A stretch of DNA of 64,000 bases from Candidatus Amulumruptor caecigallinarius (GCA_023665605.1 JAMPDP010000001.1:1495702-1559701); one strand, 5' to 3'. Counted from the stretch's first letter, positions 36,236-45,791 are shown. Numbers and translations are program-made. Notes: a model not told the origin generated them from the letters alone.

Positions 36236-37194
36236 TACGCGCCGGCATAATCGGAGGCGCCGGCTACACTGCCGGCGAACTCCTCCGCATCCTCATCAAC
36301 CACCCCGAGGTGGAGATTGAGTGGGTGCACTCCACATCCAACGCCGGCAACCACGTGGCCGATATCCACGAGGGGCTCATCGGCGACACTGACCTGCGGT
36401 TCAGCGACTCTCACCCGCTGGAGAGCGTTGACGTCGTGTTTCTCTGCTCAGGCCACGGCCAGAGCTCTGCCTTCTGGGCTGAGAACACTCTGCCCGAGGG
36501 GGTCAAGGTGGTGGATCTTGCCCAGGACTACCGCGACGAGCATGACGGCTACGTATACGGTCTCCCCGAGGTCAACGCCGAGCGCATAGCCCACGCCGAC
36601 AAGGTGGCCAATCCCGGCTGCTTCGCCACGGCTCTCCAGCTGGCCATCCTCCCGTTGGCCAGCGTGGGCATCCTTCCTGCCGAAATCAACGTCACCGGCA
36701 TCACCGGCTCCACCGGTGCCGGTGTCAAGCCCGGAGCCACCACTCACTTCAGCTGGCGCAACGACAACCTGTCGGTCTACAAGGCTTTCACCCATCAGCA
36801 CCTCAAGGAGATCAAGATGACGCTCCGTCAGCTTCAGCAGGGCTATGACGGGCGCATCAACTTCATCCCCGTGCGCGGCGACTTCCCCCGAGGCATCTTC
36901 GCCATGACCACTCTGGACTGCCCGCTGCCCGCCGACAAGGCTCTGGAGCTCTATCAGGACTTCTACGCCGGAGCGGTGTTCACTCATGTCACTGACAAGA
37001 ACATCGACCTCAAGCAGGTGGTCAACACCAACAAGGCTCTCATCCACCTCATCTCGCACGAGGACAAGCTGCTGATTATCTCGGCTATCGACAATCTGCT
37101 CAAGGGTGCCTCCGGCCAGGCCGTGCAGAACATGAACATCATGTTCGGCCTCCCCGAGGCTGAGGGGCTGCGCCTGAAGCCCTCGGCATTCTGA
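36232..37194 (+). CDS. argC: N-acyl-gamma-glutamyl-phosphate reductase
   Basis: A 320-residue NADPH-dependent reductase. The N-terminal Rossmann motif GIIGGAGYTAGEL is at 5-17 and the catalytic Cys130 lies in NPGCFATALQLA. I place the start at GTG 36232 because it gives exactly this N-terminus and overlaps the argG stop. SGHGQSSAF and GSTGAGVKPGATTHF are also conserved. If the pathway is succinylated, its substrate would be N-succinyl-glutamyl phosphate. Confidence 0.95.
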   Translation: MIRAGIIGGAGYTAGELLRILINHPEVEIEWVHSTSNAGNHVADIHEGLIGDTDLRFSDSHPLESVDVVFLCSGHGQSSAFWAENTLPEGVKVVDLAQDYRDEHDGYVYGLPEVNAERIAHADKVANPGCFATALQLAILPLASVGILPAEINVTGITGSTGAGVKPGATTHFSWRNDNLSVYKAFTHQHLKEIKMTLRQLQQGYDGRINFIPVRGDFPRGIFAMTTLDCPLPADKALELYQDFYAGAVFTHVTDKNIDLKQVVNTNKALIHLISHEDKLLIISAIDNLLKGASGQAVQNMNIMFGLPEAEGLRLKPSAF

Positions 37195-37232
37195 CCCACA
37201 CCCTCACTCACTGACACACTCCAACGCAAGCG

Positions 37233-38360
37233 ATGAAACTCTTTGACGTCTACTCTCTATATGACATTGAGCCGGTGCGCGGCAAGGGCAACTACGTCTA
37301 CACCGCCGACGGCACCGAATACCTTGACCTCTACGGAGGTCACGCCGTGATCTCCATAGGCCACGCACATCCTCACTACGTGGAGGCCGTAAGCCGTCAG
37401 GTGGCTGCAATGCCCTTTTACAGCAACTCTGTGGTCAACTCGCTGCAACAGAAGCTCGCCGACAAGCTCGGACGCATCAGCGGCTATGATGACTATCAGC
37501 TCTTCCTTGTCAACTCCGGAGCCGAGGCCAACGAGAACGCCATGAAGCTCGCGTCCTTCGCCACCGGTCGCAGCAAGATTCTGGCGCTTGACAAGGCTTT
37601 CCACGGTCGCACATCCGGGGCTGTCGCCGCTACTGACAACCCCAAGATTCAGGCTCCGTTCAATGCCACGCCCAATGTGGAGTTCGCGCCTCTGAACGAC
37701 ATCGACGCTGTCAAGGCCAAACTCGCCACCGGCGAGTTTGCCGCCGTCATCGTCGAGGGTATTCAGGGCGTGGCCGGCATCCGCATGGTCGATGACGACT
37801 TCCTGCGCGCTCTCGCCCGGGAGTGCAAGGACACCGGCACTCTGCTTATTCTCGACGAAATTCAGAGCGGCTACGGTCGCACGGGCAAATTCTTTGCCCA
37901 CCAGCACGCCGGCATCCGCCCGGACATCATCACTGTGGCCAAGGGTATAGCCAACGGCTTCCCCATGGGGGCCGTGCTCATCTCTCCCGCAATCGCTCCG
38001 GTCAAGGGGCAGCTCGGCACCACCTTCGGCGGCAACCACCTGGGGTGCGCTGCTGCCATCGCCGTGCTTGACGTCATGGAGTCCGAAGGCCTGGTGGAGA
38101 ACGCCGCCCGCGTGGGCGAATATCTCCTGAGCGAGCTCCGCAAGCTCCCGCAGCTCAAGGATGTACGCGGACGAGGCCTGATGATTGGCGTCGAGGTGGA
38201 GGGTTCCGGCTCGGAGATGCGCAAGAAGCTGCTCTTTGACCGTCACATCTTCACCGGCGGCGCAGGTGTATCCACGGTGCGCCTGCTCCCTCCTCTCACC
38301 ATAGGCATGGCTGAGGCTGACAAGTTCCTCGACGCATTCCGCGGGGTTCTCGCAGAGTGA
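37233..38360 (+). CDS. argD: N-acyl-ornithine aminotransferase
   Basis: A 375-residue class III PLP aminotransferase that converts N-acyl-glutamate semialdehyde to N-acyl-ornithine. LILDEIQSGYGRTGKFFA gives the PLP ring Asp and the substrate Gln/Arg region, and ITVAKGIANGFPMGAV holds the PLP lysine. NSGAEANENAMKLA is the phosphate-binding segment. Length is standard. It lies 38 bases after argC and 75 bases before argF'. Confidence 0.95.
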   Translation: MKLFDVYSLYDIEPVRGKGNYVYTADGTEYLDLYGGHAVISIGHAHPHYVEAVSRQVAAMPFYSNSVVNSLQQKLADKLGRISGYDDYQLFLVNSGAEANENAMKLASFATGRSKILALDKAFHGRTSGAVAATDNPKIQAPFNATPNVEFAPLNDIDAVKAKLATGEFAAVIVEGIQGVAGIRMVDDDFLRALARECKDTGTLLILDEIQSGYGRTGKFFAHQHAGIRPDIITVAKGIANGFPMGAVLISPAIAPVKGQLGTTFGGNHLGCAAAIAVLDVMESEGLVENAARVGEYLLSELRKLPQLKDVRGRGLMIGVEVEGSGSEMRKKLLFDRHIFTGGAGVSTVRLLPPLTIGMAEADKFLDAFRGVLAE

Positions 38361-38435
38361 CCCTGCGCTCTACCTACGTTTACTCATAACCATCACCCTG
38401 TATCATCCCCACACTCTGACACTCACATACAGATT

Positions 38436-39395
38436 ATGGACAAGTTCACATCTGTCACCGACATAGGCGACCTCCGCGCCGCCGTGGCTGAAGCCCGCGC
38501 CATCAAGGCTGACCGCTTCGCATGGAATGACCTCGGGCGCAACAAGACGCTCATGATGATATTCTTCAACTCCAGTCTGCGCACCCGTCTGAGCACCCAG
38601 AAGGCTGCCATGAACCTGGGCATGAACGTAATAGTGCTGGACGTGAACCAGGGTGCATGGAAGCTCGAGACTGAGCGCGGCGTCATCATGGACGGCGACA
38701 AGGCGGAGCACTTGCTGGAGGCCATCCCCGTGATGGGCTGCTACTGTGACATCATCGGCGTGCGCTCGTTCGCCGGGCTCAAGGACAAGGCCGAGGACTA
38801 TGAGGAGCGCGTTATCGAGCAGTTCATCAAGTACTCGGGGCGCCCGGTATTCAGCATGGAGGCAGCCACGCGCCACCCCCTGCAGAGCTTCGCTGACCTG
38901 ATTACCATCGAGGAGTTCAAGACCGTGGAGCGCCCCAAGGTGGTGATGACATGGGCCCCGCACCCCAAGGCACTGCCGCAGGCGGTGCCCAACTCGTTTG
39001 CCGAGTGGATGAACGCCACGGACTATGACTTCGTCATCACCCACCCTCACGGCTATGAACTTGACCCCAAGTTCGTGGGTCGCGCACGCGTGGAGTATGA
39101 CCAGCGCAAAGCCCTCGAAGGCGCCGACTTCGTGTACGCCAAGAACTGGAGCGCCTATATGGATCCCAACTACGGCAAGGTTATCAACACTGACCGCGCA
39201 TGGACGGTGGACACCGAGAAGATGGGGCTCACCAACGATGCCTTCTTCATGCACTGCCTGCCGGTGCGCCGCAACATGATAGTCACCGACGAGGTGATAG
39301 AGAGCGAGCGCAGCATCGTCATCCCCGAGGCCGCCAACCGTGAAATCTCAGCACAGACCGTGCTCAAGCGCCTGCTGGAGGGGCTGCAGAAATGA
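38436..39395 (+). CDS. argF': N-succinylornithine carbamoyltransferase (ArgF')
   Basis: A 319-residue transcarbamylase close to the Bacteroides fragilis enzyme, which uses N-succinyl-ornithine instead of ornithine. Carbamoyl-phosphate motif FFNSSLRTR is at 43-51, and HCLPVRRNMIVTD is the substrate Cys-Leu-Pro block. Residue 90 (B. fragilis numbering and this protein agree) is Ala in GDKAEH, where B. fragilis has Pro and acetylornithine enzymes have Glu. Published mutants of the Xanthomonas acetyl enzyme (Glu92 to Pro, Ser, Val or Ala) turn it into a succinyl enzyme, so Ala here fits succinylornithine use. Stop overlaps argB start (ATGA). Confidence 0.92.
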   Translation: MDKFTSVTDIGDLRAAVAEARAIKADRFAWNDLGRNKTLMMIFFNSSLRTRLSTQKAAMNLGMNVIVLDVNQGAWKLETERGVIMDGDKAEHLLEAIPVMGCYCDIIGVRSFAGLKDKAEDYEERVIEQFIKYSGRPVFSMEAATRHPLQSFADLITIEEFKTVERPKVVMTWAPHPKALPQAVPNSFAEWMNATDYDFVITHPHGYELDPKFVGRARVEYDQRKALEGADFVYAKNWSAYMDPNYGKVINTDRAWTVDTEKMGLTNDAFFMHCLPVRRNMIVTDEVIESERSIVIPEAANREISAQTVLKRLLEGLQK

Positions 39396-40168
39396 GTCCC
39401 GTAAAAGTATTCAAGATCGGCGGCAACGTCGTCGACAACCCCGAGGCCCTCTCACGCTTCCTCACCGAGTTTGCCTCAATCGAGGGGCCGAAAATTCTGG
39501 TGCATGGCGGCGGCAAGGAGGCCACGCGCCTGAGCAAGCGCCTTGACATCCCCACCACCATGATTGAGGGGCGCCGAGTTACTGACCGCGCCACGCTCGA
39601 CATCGTGACCATGGTCTACGCCGGCCTCATCAACAAGCGCATCGTGGCCGCCCTCCAGGCTCGTGACTGCAACGCACTGGGGCTCACCGGCGCTGATGCT
39701 GACTGCATCCGCGCCACCAAACGCCCCGCCAACCCCGTCGACTACGGCTTTGTGGGCGACATTGACCCGGCAAACATCAACGACCTATACATTGAGTACG
39801 TGCTCCGCCAGGAGATAGTGCCGGTGTTCTGCGCCATCACCCATGACGGCGAGGGGAACCTGCTCAACTGCAACGCCGACTCGGTGGCATCGGCCGTGGC
39901 CATCGCCACCTCACGCATCGCCCCGGTGGAGCTGATTTACTGCTTCGAGAAACCCGGAGTGCTTCGCGATGTCAACGACGAGAGCAGCATCATCTCCATC
40001 ATCACCCCCACCCTCTTTGCTTCGCTCAAGGAGGAGGGCGTGATAGCCGACGGCATGATACCCAAGATTACCAACGCTCTGGCCGCCATTGAACGCGGTG
40101 TGGAGAGCGTCACCATCAAGCACAGCGACAACCTGTTGCGCGAGCTTGGCACCACCATCACGGCATGA
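39392..40168 (+). CDS. argB: N-acyl-glutamate kinase
   Basis: A 258-residue amino-acid kinase that phosphorylates N-acyl-glutamate, normally the second arginine step. VHGGGKEATRLSKRL contains the nucleotide and phosphate loop, RRVTDRATLDIVTMVYAGLIN is the substrate block, and NCNADSVASAVAIATS and IADGMIPKITNAL are the ATP and C-terminal blocks. In the succinylated pathway it would use N-succinyl-glutamate. It overlaps argF' by 4 bases and is followed 37 bases later by argE. Confidence 0.94.
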   Translation: MSPVKVFKIGGNVVDNPEALSRFLTEFASIEGPKILVHGGGKEATRLSKRLDIPTTMIEGRRVTDRATLDIVTMVYAGLINKRIVAALQARDCNALGLTGADADCIRATKRPANPVDYGFVGDIDPANINDLYIEYVLRQEIVPVFCAITHDGEGNLLNCNADSVASAVAIATSRIAPVELIYCFEKPGVLRDVNDESSIISIITPTLFASLKEEGVIADGMIPKITNALAAIERGVESVTIKHSDNLLRELGTTITA

Positions 40169-40205
40169 GCGCCGACTCCCCGTGTCTCACCATCATCAGC
40201 CGCCA

Positions 40206-41288
40206 ATGAGCATCCCCGCTGCTGCCGCACGCCCCATAGCTCTGCTTGAGCGCATGATAGCCACCCCTTCCATCTCGCGTGATGAGGAGGCGGTGAGCCT
40301 GCTCATAGCCGATGAGCTTGCCGCCCGAGGCATCCGCGCCGAGCGCATTGGCCGCAACATCGTTGCCGGCATTGAGTCCATTGACCCGGCCAAGCCCACG
40401 TTGATGCTCAACTCACACATCGACACGGTGAAGCCTGCCGCGACCTACAGCTTCGACCCGTTTACGCCGCAGCACCGCAACGGTGCCCTCTATGGCCTCG
40501 GCAGCAACGATGCCGGAGCATCGGTGGTGTCGCTCATCGAGGTGTATGACCTGCTGCGCGCCGAACCCCTCCCCTACAACCTGCTCCTTGCCATCTCTGC
40601 CGAAGAGGAGGTGAGCGGCGAAGGTGGGATGCGTATGCTCCTCCCCGCGCTCGCCGAGCGTGGTATCCGCCCGGAGGCGGCCCTTGTGGGTGAGCCCACC
40701 GGGATGCAGCCTGCCGTGGCCGAGCACGGCCTGATAGTGCTGGATTGCGTGACACATGGCATCTCAGGCCACGCCGCGCGCACCGAGGGTGTCAATGCTA
40801 TCTACCGCGCCATGGCCGACATCGAGGCCCTCCGCAACTTCCGCTTCCCCCGCGAGAGCGCAGAGCTTGGCCCCGTCAAGGTCACAGTGACCCAGATAGA
40901 GGCGGGTCGTCAGCACAACGTAATCCCTGACGAATGCCGCTGGGTGGTGGATGTGCGCACCACCGATGCCCACACCAATCAGGAGACCGCCGAACTTCTG
41001 GCTGCCGCCATGTCGCCCCACACCACCTCGGCACCCCGCTCCACACGCCTGCAAGCCTCGGTGATAGACCGAAGCCATCCACTTGTCACAGGTGCCGTGG
41101 CTCTCGGGCGCACGCCGTATGTGTCACCCACCATGTCTGACATGGCGCTGATGTGGGGCATCCCGTCACTGAAGATGGGGCCGGGCGACTCAGCCCGCTC
41201 CCACACAGCTGACGAGTTCATCCGCTACTCCGAGATAGCCGAGGCCGTGGAGCTGTACACAGCGCTTCTGCGGGGCCTGCGGCTCTGA
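40206..41288 (+). CDS. argE: M20-family deacylase of the arginine pathway (ArgE-like)
   Basis: A 360-residue metallopeptidase-fold hydrolase expected to remove the acyl group from N-acyl-citrulline. The metal ligands are visible in LNSHIDTVKP (His and Asp), GSNDAGAS (Asp), SAEEEVSGEGGM (Glu-Glu) and the last histidine in GDSARSHTADEF. A dimerisation/lid domain sits in the middle (VLDCVTHGISGHAARTEGVNAIYRA). Start at ATG 40206; a start overlapping argB is out of frame. With ArgF' of the succinyl type, the substrate would be N-succinyl-citrulline, which is inference. Confidence 0.88.
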   Translation: MSIPAAAARPIALLERMIATPSISRDEEAVSLLIADELAARGIRAERIGRNIVAGIESIDPAKPTLMLNSHIDTVKPAATYSFDPFTPQHRNGALYGLGSNDAGASVVSLIEVYDLLRAEPLPYNLLLAISAEEEVSGEGGMRMLLPALAERGIRPEAALVGEPTGMQPAVAEHGLIVLDCVTHGISGHAARTEGVNAIYRAMADIEALRNFRFPRESAELGPVKVTVTQIEAGRQHNVIPDECRWVVDVRTTDAHTNQETAELLAAAMSPHTTSAPRSTRLQASVIDRSHPLVTGAVALGRTPYVSPTMSDMALMWGIPSLKMGPGDSARSHTADEFIRYSEIAEAVELYTALLRGLRL

Positions 41289-41345
41289 TTATTCGTCTAC
41301 ATACTGAAATCCGCTTAACACATAACCTTACACACATACACACGC

Positions 41346-42638
41346 ATGAAACTGTGGGACAAGGGCTTCGAGCCTGACAAGATGATTGAGGAGTTCACCG
41401 TGGGACGCGACCGCGAGCTCGACCTGCGCCTCGCCAAGTATGACGTGCAGGGCTCTATGGCCCACATCAAGATGCTTGAGAGCATCGGTCTGCTCGGCAG
41501 TGACGAGCTTCCGCTGCTGCTTGACGCGCTCACCGACATCCTCCACACCATCGAGGAGGGTAAATTTGTCATTGAGCCGGGCGTGGAGGATGTGCACTCG
41601 CAGGTTGAGTTCATGCTCACCGCACGCCTTGGCGACCTGGGTAAGAAAATCCACTCCGGACGCTCGCGCAACGACCAGGTGCTTGTGGACCTCAAGCTGT
41701 TCATGCGCGATGAGCTCAAGCACATCGCCACAGCCGTAGGTCATCTCTTCGACCGTCTCCAGCATCTTAGCGAGGAGTATAAGGATGTGCTGATGCCGGG
41801 CTACACCCATCTGCAGGTGGCCATGCCCTCATCGTTCGGCCTGTGGTTCGGGGCCTATGCCGAAGCCCTCACCGACGATATGCAGATGCTCGTGGCGGCC
41901 TACAACGTTGCCAACCAGAACCCTCTGGGCTCCGCAGCCGGCTACGGCTCCTCCTTCCCTCTGAACCGCACCATGACCACCCAGCTGCTCGGCTTCGCCG
42001 ACATGAACTACAATGTGGTGGCCGCTCAGATGAGCCGCGGCAAGACCGAGCGCGCCGCCGCCATGGCCATTGCTTCCATCGCCTCCACGCTGAGCCGTCT
42101 GGCCATGGATGTGTGCATGTGGATGTGCCAGAACTTCAGCTTCATCTCATTCCCCGATGAGCTGACCACCGGTTCGTCCATCATGCCCCACAAGAAGAAT
42201 CCCGACGTGTTCGAGATAATGCGCGGCAAGTGTAACCGACTCCAGGCGCTCCCCAATGAGGTGGCTCTGCTCACCACCAACCTGCCTCTGGGCTACAACC
42301 GCGACCTCCAGCTGCTCAAGGACATCACTTTCCCGGCCACCACTGAGCTGATTTCATGCCTTGACATGGCCGACTTCATGCTCCAGCATATCCGCGTGAA
42401 CCGCGACATCCTCTCCGACCCGAAGTATGACTATCTGTTCACCGTGGAGGATGTGAACCGACTGGCCCTGGCCGGGATGCCGTTCCGCGACGCCTACCGT
42501 ACCATCGGCCTTCAGGTGCAGCATGGCGAGTACCACCCCACACGCGAGGTACACCACACCCACGAAGGCTCCATCGGCAACCTCTGCAACGACCGCATAG
42601 CCGCCAAGATGCAGCGCCTGCAGGAGCAGCTCGCCTGA
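41346..42638 (+). CDS. argH: Argininosuccinate lyase
   Basis: A 430-residue fumarase-superfamily lyase releasing arginine and fumarate, final step of the pathway. The signature GSSIMPHKKNPDVFEI (catalytic Ser loop) is present, with SRNDQVLVDLKLFMRDE and MPGYTHLQVAMPSSFG. It is a little shorter than most ArgH proteins (about 450-460), but all blocks are there. It ends the operon and faces the malQ gene, separated by a bidirectional terminator. Confidence 0.94.
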   Translation: MKLWDKGFEPDKMIEEFTVGRDRELDLRLAKYDVQGSMAHIKMLESIGLLGSDELPLLLDALTDILHTIEEGKFVIEPGVEDVHSQVEFMLTARLGDLGKKIHSGRSRNDQVLVDLKLFMRDELKHIATAVGHLFDRLQHLSEEYKDVLMPGYTHLQVAMPSSFGLWFGAYAEALTDDMQMLVAAYNVANQNPLGSAAGYGSSFPLNRTMTTQLLGFADMNYNVVAAQMSRGKTERAAAMAIASIASTLSRLAMDVCMWMCQNFSFISFPDELTTGSSIMPHKKNPDVFEIMRGKCNRLQALPNEVALLTTNLPLGYNRDLQLLKDITFPATTELISCLDMADFMLQHIRVNRDILSDPKYDYLFTVEDVNRLALAGMPFRDAYRTIGLQVQHGEYHPTREVHHTHEGSIGNLCNDRIAAKMQRLQEQLA

Positions 42639-42704
42639 CTCCCCACATAATTATCAGTGCCGCCAGGTGCAACCGCGCCTGACCGCACAGCCCCTGAAAA
42701 ACTG

Positions 42705-42740
42705 CGCCGCCAATATCCCCGGACGGGAATATTGGCGGCG
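42705..42740. terminator. Bidirectional terminator between argH and malQ
   Basis: CGCCGCCAATAT (42705-42716) pairs perfectly with ATATTGGCGGCG (42729-42740). On the minus strand TTTTT follows three bases after the stem; on the plus strand CTTTT follows. It fits both convergent genes. Confidence 0.75.
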
Positions 42741-42769
42741 AAACTTTTATAGCTTGTCAGTCGGTTCTA

Positions 42770-45448
42770 TCAGCGGCCGGAGCTCTTCACTTTGTCGAGC
42801 AGACGGGCGTTGAAGGTCTTCTTGTCGCGAAGCTCCTCAAGGGTGAGGTGCATACGGTAGCGCCAGTAATGCTTGGGATTGGCGGGGACGTTGATCTGCT
42901 CCTCGCGGGGGTCGCCGCGGCGGATGTCGCCGTCTATCGACAGCCAGTCCTGGAGAGGCAGAATGCAGAGCATTGAGGGGGAAGCGAGGTGGTTGGTCAC
43001 GATCTTGTCGCACACCCAGGGCTCGGCATAATAGGGAGCGAGACCGGGTTCGCCGAGCACATGGTTGAAGAACTCCTGCGTCTTGTCGTGATCCTCTTCC
43101 CACCACTGGCGGATGCCGCCCATGTCGTGAGTGGAGGTGGTGCAGACTGAGTAGTAGGGGTAGCTCCAAGTGTTGCCGAACTTCACCTTCGGGTCCTTGG
43201 GCATGCGCTGAATCTCCAGGGAGAGAATCTCCAACTGACTCATCACGGCAGCCACGCAGTCAGGCACCATGCCGAGGTCCTCGGCGCAGCAGAGCATGGA
43301 GGTAGCGTCAACCAGCGGGGGGAGCTTCCACATGGCCTTGCCATACCAGAAGTCGTTGTGACGGTGGTAGAAGAAGTCGTTGTAGAGGCGGTTGAAGCAC
43401 CACTTCTCATAATCCGTGAGCGAGCGGTAGATGTAGGTGAAGTGAGCCGAGATGCGCGGATGATACTTGCCCTTCTCGTAGGGGTCTTCGATGAAGAGCA
43501 CCTCGTCGATCAGGCCGAGCAGTGCGTTGCATAGCTTGTTGTTCTTGTCATCCTTGGGCTGTGTCTCGAAGTAGTCGGCCACCTTCTTCTGGGTGTTGAA
43601 CTCCTCCTTGAGGCGATAGCGGCCATAGCCGGCATCGTTGAGGAATCGGCCACGGGCCTCGTCGGTGTACTCCCCGAAGAAGTCGCCGAGGAAGTAGTCC
43701 ATAATATAAGGTGTGGTCTGGAGGTCCACGTCAAGCCAGAAGTCGTAGTTGTACTTCAACTCATCGGGCGTGAAGGGGAGCGCGGGGTTGAAGTAGCCGA
43801 GCAGGCCGTGGAGGGCGTCGCCGGGAATCTGCCATATGCGGAAGAAACCGAGCACGTGGTCGATGCGATAAGCGTCGAAGTACTCAGCCATCTTGCGGAA
43901 GCGTGACTTCCACCAGGCGAAGCCGTCGAGGTTCATCTCCTCCCAGTTATAGGTGGGGAAACCCCAGTTCTGACCCATCACTGAGAAGTCATCGGGGGGA
44001 GCACCGGCCTGGCAGTCGAGATTGAAGAGGCGGGGATCTGTCCATGCGTCGGCACTGGTGCGGGCAATGCCGATGGGCACGTCACCCTTGAGGGCCACAC
44101 CCTTGGAGTGCGCATAGTCTATCACCTCACGCATCTGCTTGTCGAGATGGAACTGGAGGTACTTGTAGTAGTCCGTCTCATGGCGGTGAGCCTCGGTGAA
44201 GGCGGCAACCTTCTCGGGGGTGTACTCGGCCATGTCGCCCCACCGGCTCATCTCTACGGTGTGGTTGATGTCGCGCAGAGCGCAGAAGGCAGCGTAGGGG
44301 GTGAGCCAATGGTCGTTGGCAGCCACGAATGCCTTGTAGGCTTCGCTCTCGAGGGTAACGGCTCCCTGCTCGTTGAAGAGCTCGCGGGTGAACTCGTTCT
44401 TGGCGTTGTTCACGCGCTCGTAGTCAACATCGGCGAGCTGGTTGAGCTCGCGTCCGAGGTTGTCAAAGTACTCCTGACGGCCATGGTCGGCAAGGCGACC
44501 CATGGCGGGGAGGTGGAGATACATCGGATGGAGGGCGAAGGTGGAGTTGCTCTTGTAGGGATAGGAGTCAACCCAAGTGCCGGTCATCGTGGTGTCGTTG
44601 ATGGGGAGCAGCTGGATGAACTTCTGGCCGGTCTCCACAGCCCAGTCCACCATCTGCTTGATGTCATAGAACTCACCCACGCCGAAGTCATCGTTGGTGC
44701 GGAGCGAGAACACGGGGATGGCCACGCCGGCACCGCGCCAGGGAGCGAGGGGATTGACGAAGCGCATACCCGAATACACGAGCACCTCATTCTTCTGAGC
44801 GGGCACGATGTCGAAGCGGCGGTTGTCGCCACCCTCCCATGCCACTACCTCATGGGTGTCGCGCTTGAGGATGATAAACTTGTAGTCGAAGGGGATGTCA
44901 AGGGCCTTGATCTCAACATTCACTTCCCACTCGGGGAAGTTTGCGTCGTTCATCACCAGAGCCTCTGCGGGGTTCCAGTTGCCCAGGGCCTCGCAGCCGC
45001 CGCCGATGGCGAGCACCTCATCGTTCTGCACCATGGGGGCAGACACGCGGATGTTGAGCACGCCGGTCTTGGGCACCAGCTGAGCCTCGAGGTCAGTGCG
45101 CTTGCAGATGCAGTTGGTGAAAGCCTGCGAGTAGTAAGGCTTGTCCCAGGGCTGGTCCTGCCAACGGTCATAGATCTCGAAGGTCTTGGCCGCGCGGCCG
45201 CGCACGAAGCGGTGGGGAGTGCCCCACTCATGCTTGGTGTAGCCGTTCTCGTGACGGACAATGTAGAAGTAGTCAAACGAGGGAGTGGCGTCGTCAAGCT
45301 CCACCACGGCCGACCAATGCTCGGCGCCCTCAAGGTCGAGACGCAGGGCTTTGCTCTCATCGCCGTCGCCCAATGCGGGAGTGTTGCCGCAGAGATAGAC
45401 CGACTCACCCCAGTTGGTGCGGTAGTCGATGTTGAACGTTAGCTTCAT
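42770..45448 (-). CDS. malQ: DPE2-like 4-alpha-glucanotransferase with two CBM20 domains
   Basis: An 892-residue GH77 enzyme that transfers glucan chains between maltodextrins (or glycogen) inside the cell. The first 245 residues form two CBM20-like domains (MKLTFNIDYRTNWGESVYL and LNIRVSAPMVQNDEVLAIGG). The GH77 barrel follows from about 255: SNSTFALHPMYLHL, YRIDHVLGFFRIW with the nucleophile Asp, EDLGMVPDCV with the acid/base Glu and STHDMGG with the third Asp. The GH77 domain carries a long insert at about 400-530, typical of plant DPE2-type enzymes. No signal peptide, hence cytoplasmic. It stands alone with its own promoter. Confidence 0.93.
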   Translation of the reverse strand: MKLTFNIDYRTNWGESVYLCGNTPALGDGDESKALRLDLEGAEHWSAVVELDDATPSFDYFYIVRHENGYTKHEWGTPHRFVRGRAAKTFEIYDRWQDQPWDKPYYSQAFTNCICKRTDLEAQLVPKTGVLNIRVSAPMVQNDEVLAIGGGCEALGNWNPAEALVMNDANFPEWEVNVEIKALDIPFDYKFIILKRDTHEVVAWEGGDNRRFDIVPAQKNEVLVYSGMRFVNPLAPWRGAGVAIPVFSLRTNDDFGVGEFYDIKQMVDWAVETGQKFIQLLPINDTTMTGTWVDSYPYKSNSTFALHPMYLHLPAMGRLADHGRQEYFDNLGRELNQLADVDYERVNNAKNEFTRELFNEQGAVTLESEAYKAFVAANDHWLTPYAAFCALRDINHTVEMSRWGDMAEYTPEKVAAFTEAHRHETDYYKYLQFHLDKQMREVIDYAHSKGVALKGDVPIGIARTSADAWTDPRLFNLDCQAGAPPDDFSVMGQNWGFPTYNWEEMNLDGFAWWKSRFRKMAEYFDAYRIDHVLGFFRIWQIPGDALHGLLGYFNPALPFTPDELKYNYDFWLDVDLQTTPYIMDYFLGDFFGEYTDEARGRFLNDAGYGRYRLKEEFNTQKKVADYFETQPKDDKNNKLCNALLGLIDEVLFIEDPYEKGKYHPRISAHFTYIYRSLTDYEKWCFNRLYNDFFYHRHNDFWYGKAMWKLPPLVDATSMLCCAEDLGMVPDCVAAVMSQLEILSLEIQRMPKDPKVKFGNTWSYPYYSVCTTSTHDMGGIRQWWEEDHDKTQEFFNHVLGEPGLAPYYAEPWVCDKIVTNHLASPSMLCILPLQDWLSIDGDIRRGDPREEQINVPANPKHYWRYRMHLTLEELRDKKTFNARLLDKVKSSGR

Positions 45449-45494
45449 GTTGAGGTATTTGTTTCGGTTAAGAAGTATTTTTGTTTTTATGCCC

Positions 45495-45502
45495 TAAAGT
45501 TA
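45495..45502 (-). promoter_or_regulatory. Weak -7 box for malQ
   Basis: TAACTTTA on the minus strand differs from TAnnTTTG only in its last base and lies 46 bases before the malQ start. No clear -33 TTG. Confidence 0.3.
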
Positions 45503-45627
45503 AAAACATTTTGGCGATATACCAAACAGGACACCCCACAAAGCGGTTAACCACACCAAAACACATTCACACTTGCTGATAAAGGATGCGTTTGGGCCGA
45601 ATTGGAGGGGATACTCAGTTTGCAGTA

Positions 45628-45658
45628 TTGCGGAGTTAACAGATTATAACTAAATTTG
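45628..45658 (+). promoter_or_regulatory. Promoter of the secreted adhesin-like gene
   Basis: TTG (45628-45630), a 20-base spacer and TAAATTTG (45651-45658) match the Bacteroidetes consensus. Transcription would begin near 45665, leaving a leader of about 125 bases. Confidence 0.6.
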
Positions 45659-45672
45659 TCGCGAATATTGGC

Positions 45673-45687
45673 TTTTGTCTGACAAAA
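45673..45687 (+). promoter_or_regulatory. Palindrome in the adhesin leader
   Basis: TTTTGTCTGACAAAA is a near-perfect 15-base palindrome just after the predicted start site. A second small hairpin, GAGTGC with GCACTC, follows at about 45689-45706. It could be an operator or part of a leader structure; this is only a pattern. Confidence 0.35.
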
Positions 45688-45791
45688 TGAGTGCTTGAGG
45701 GCACTCTTGGCGTGCAAAATGCTTGCATCCGCATCCCCACAAAGGCCGACTGTTGACCTGCTCAATCATATCACATTTATACCATAATATT

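Noticed and set aside
44108-45442. 444-codon plus-strand frame opposite malQ
   Set aside because: It shadows the GH77 gene, whose active-site motifs are intact on the minus strand.
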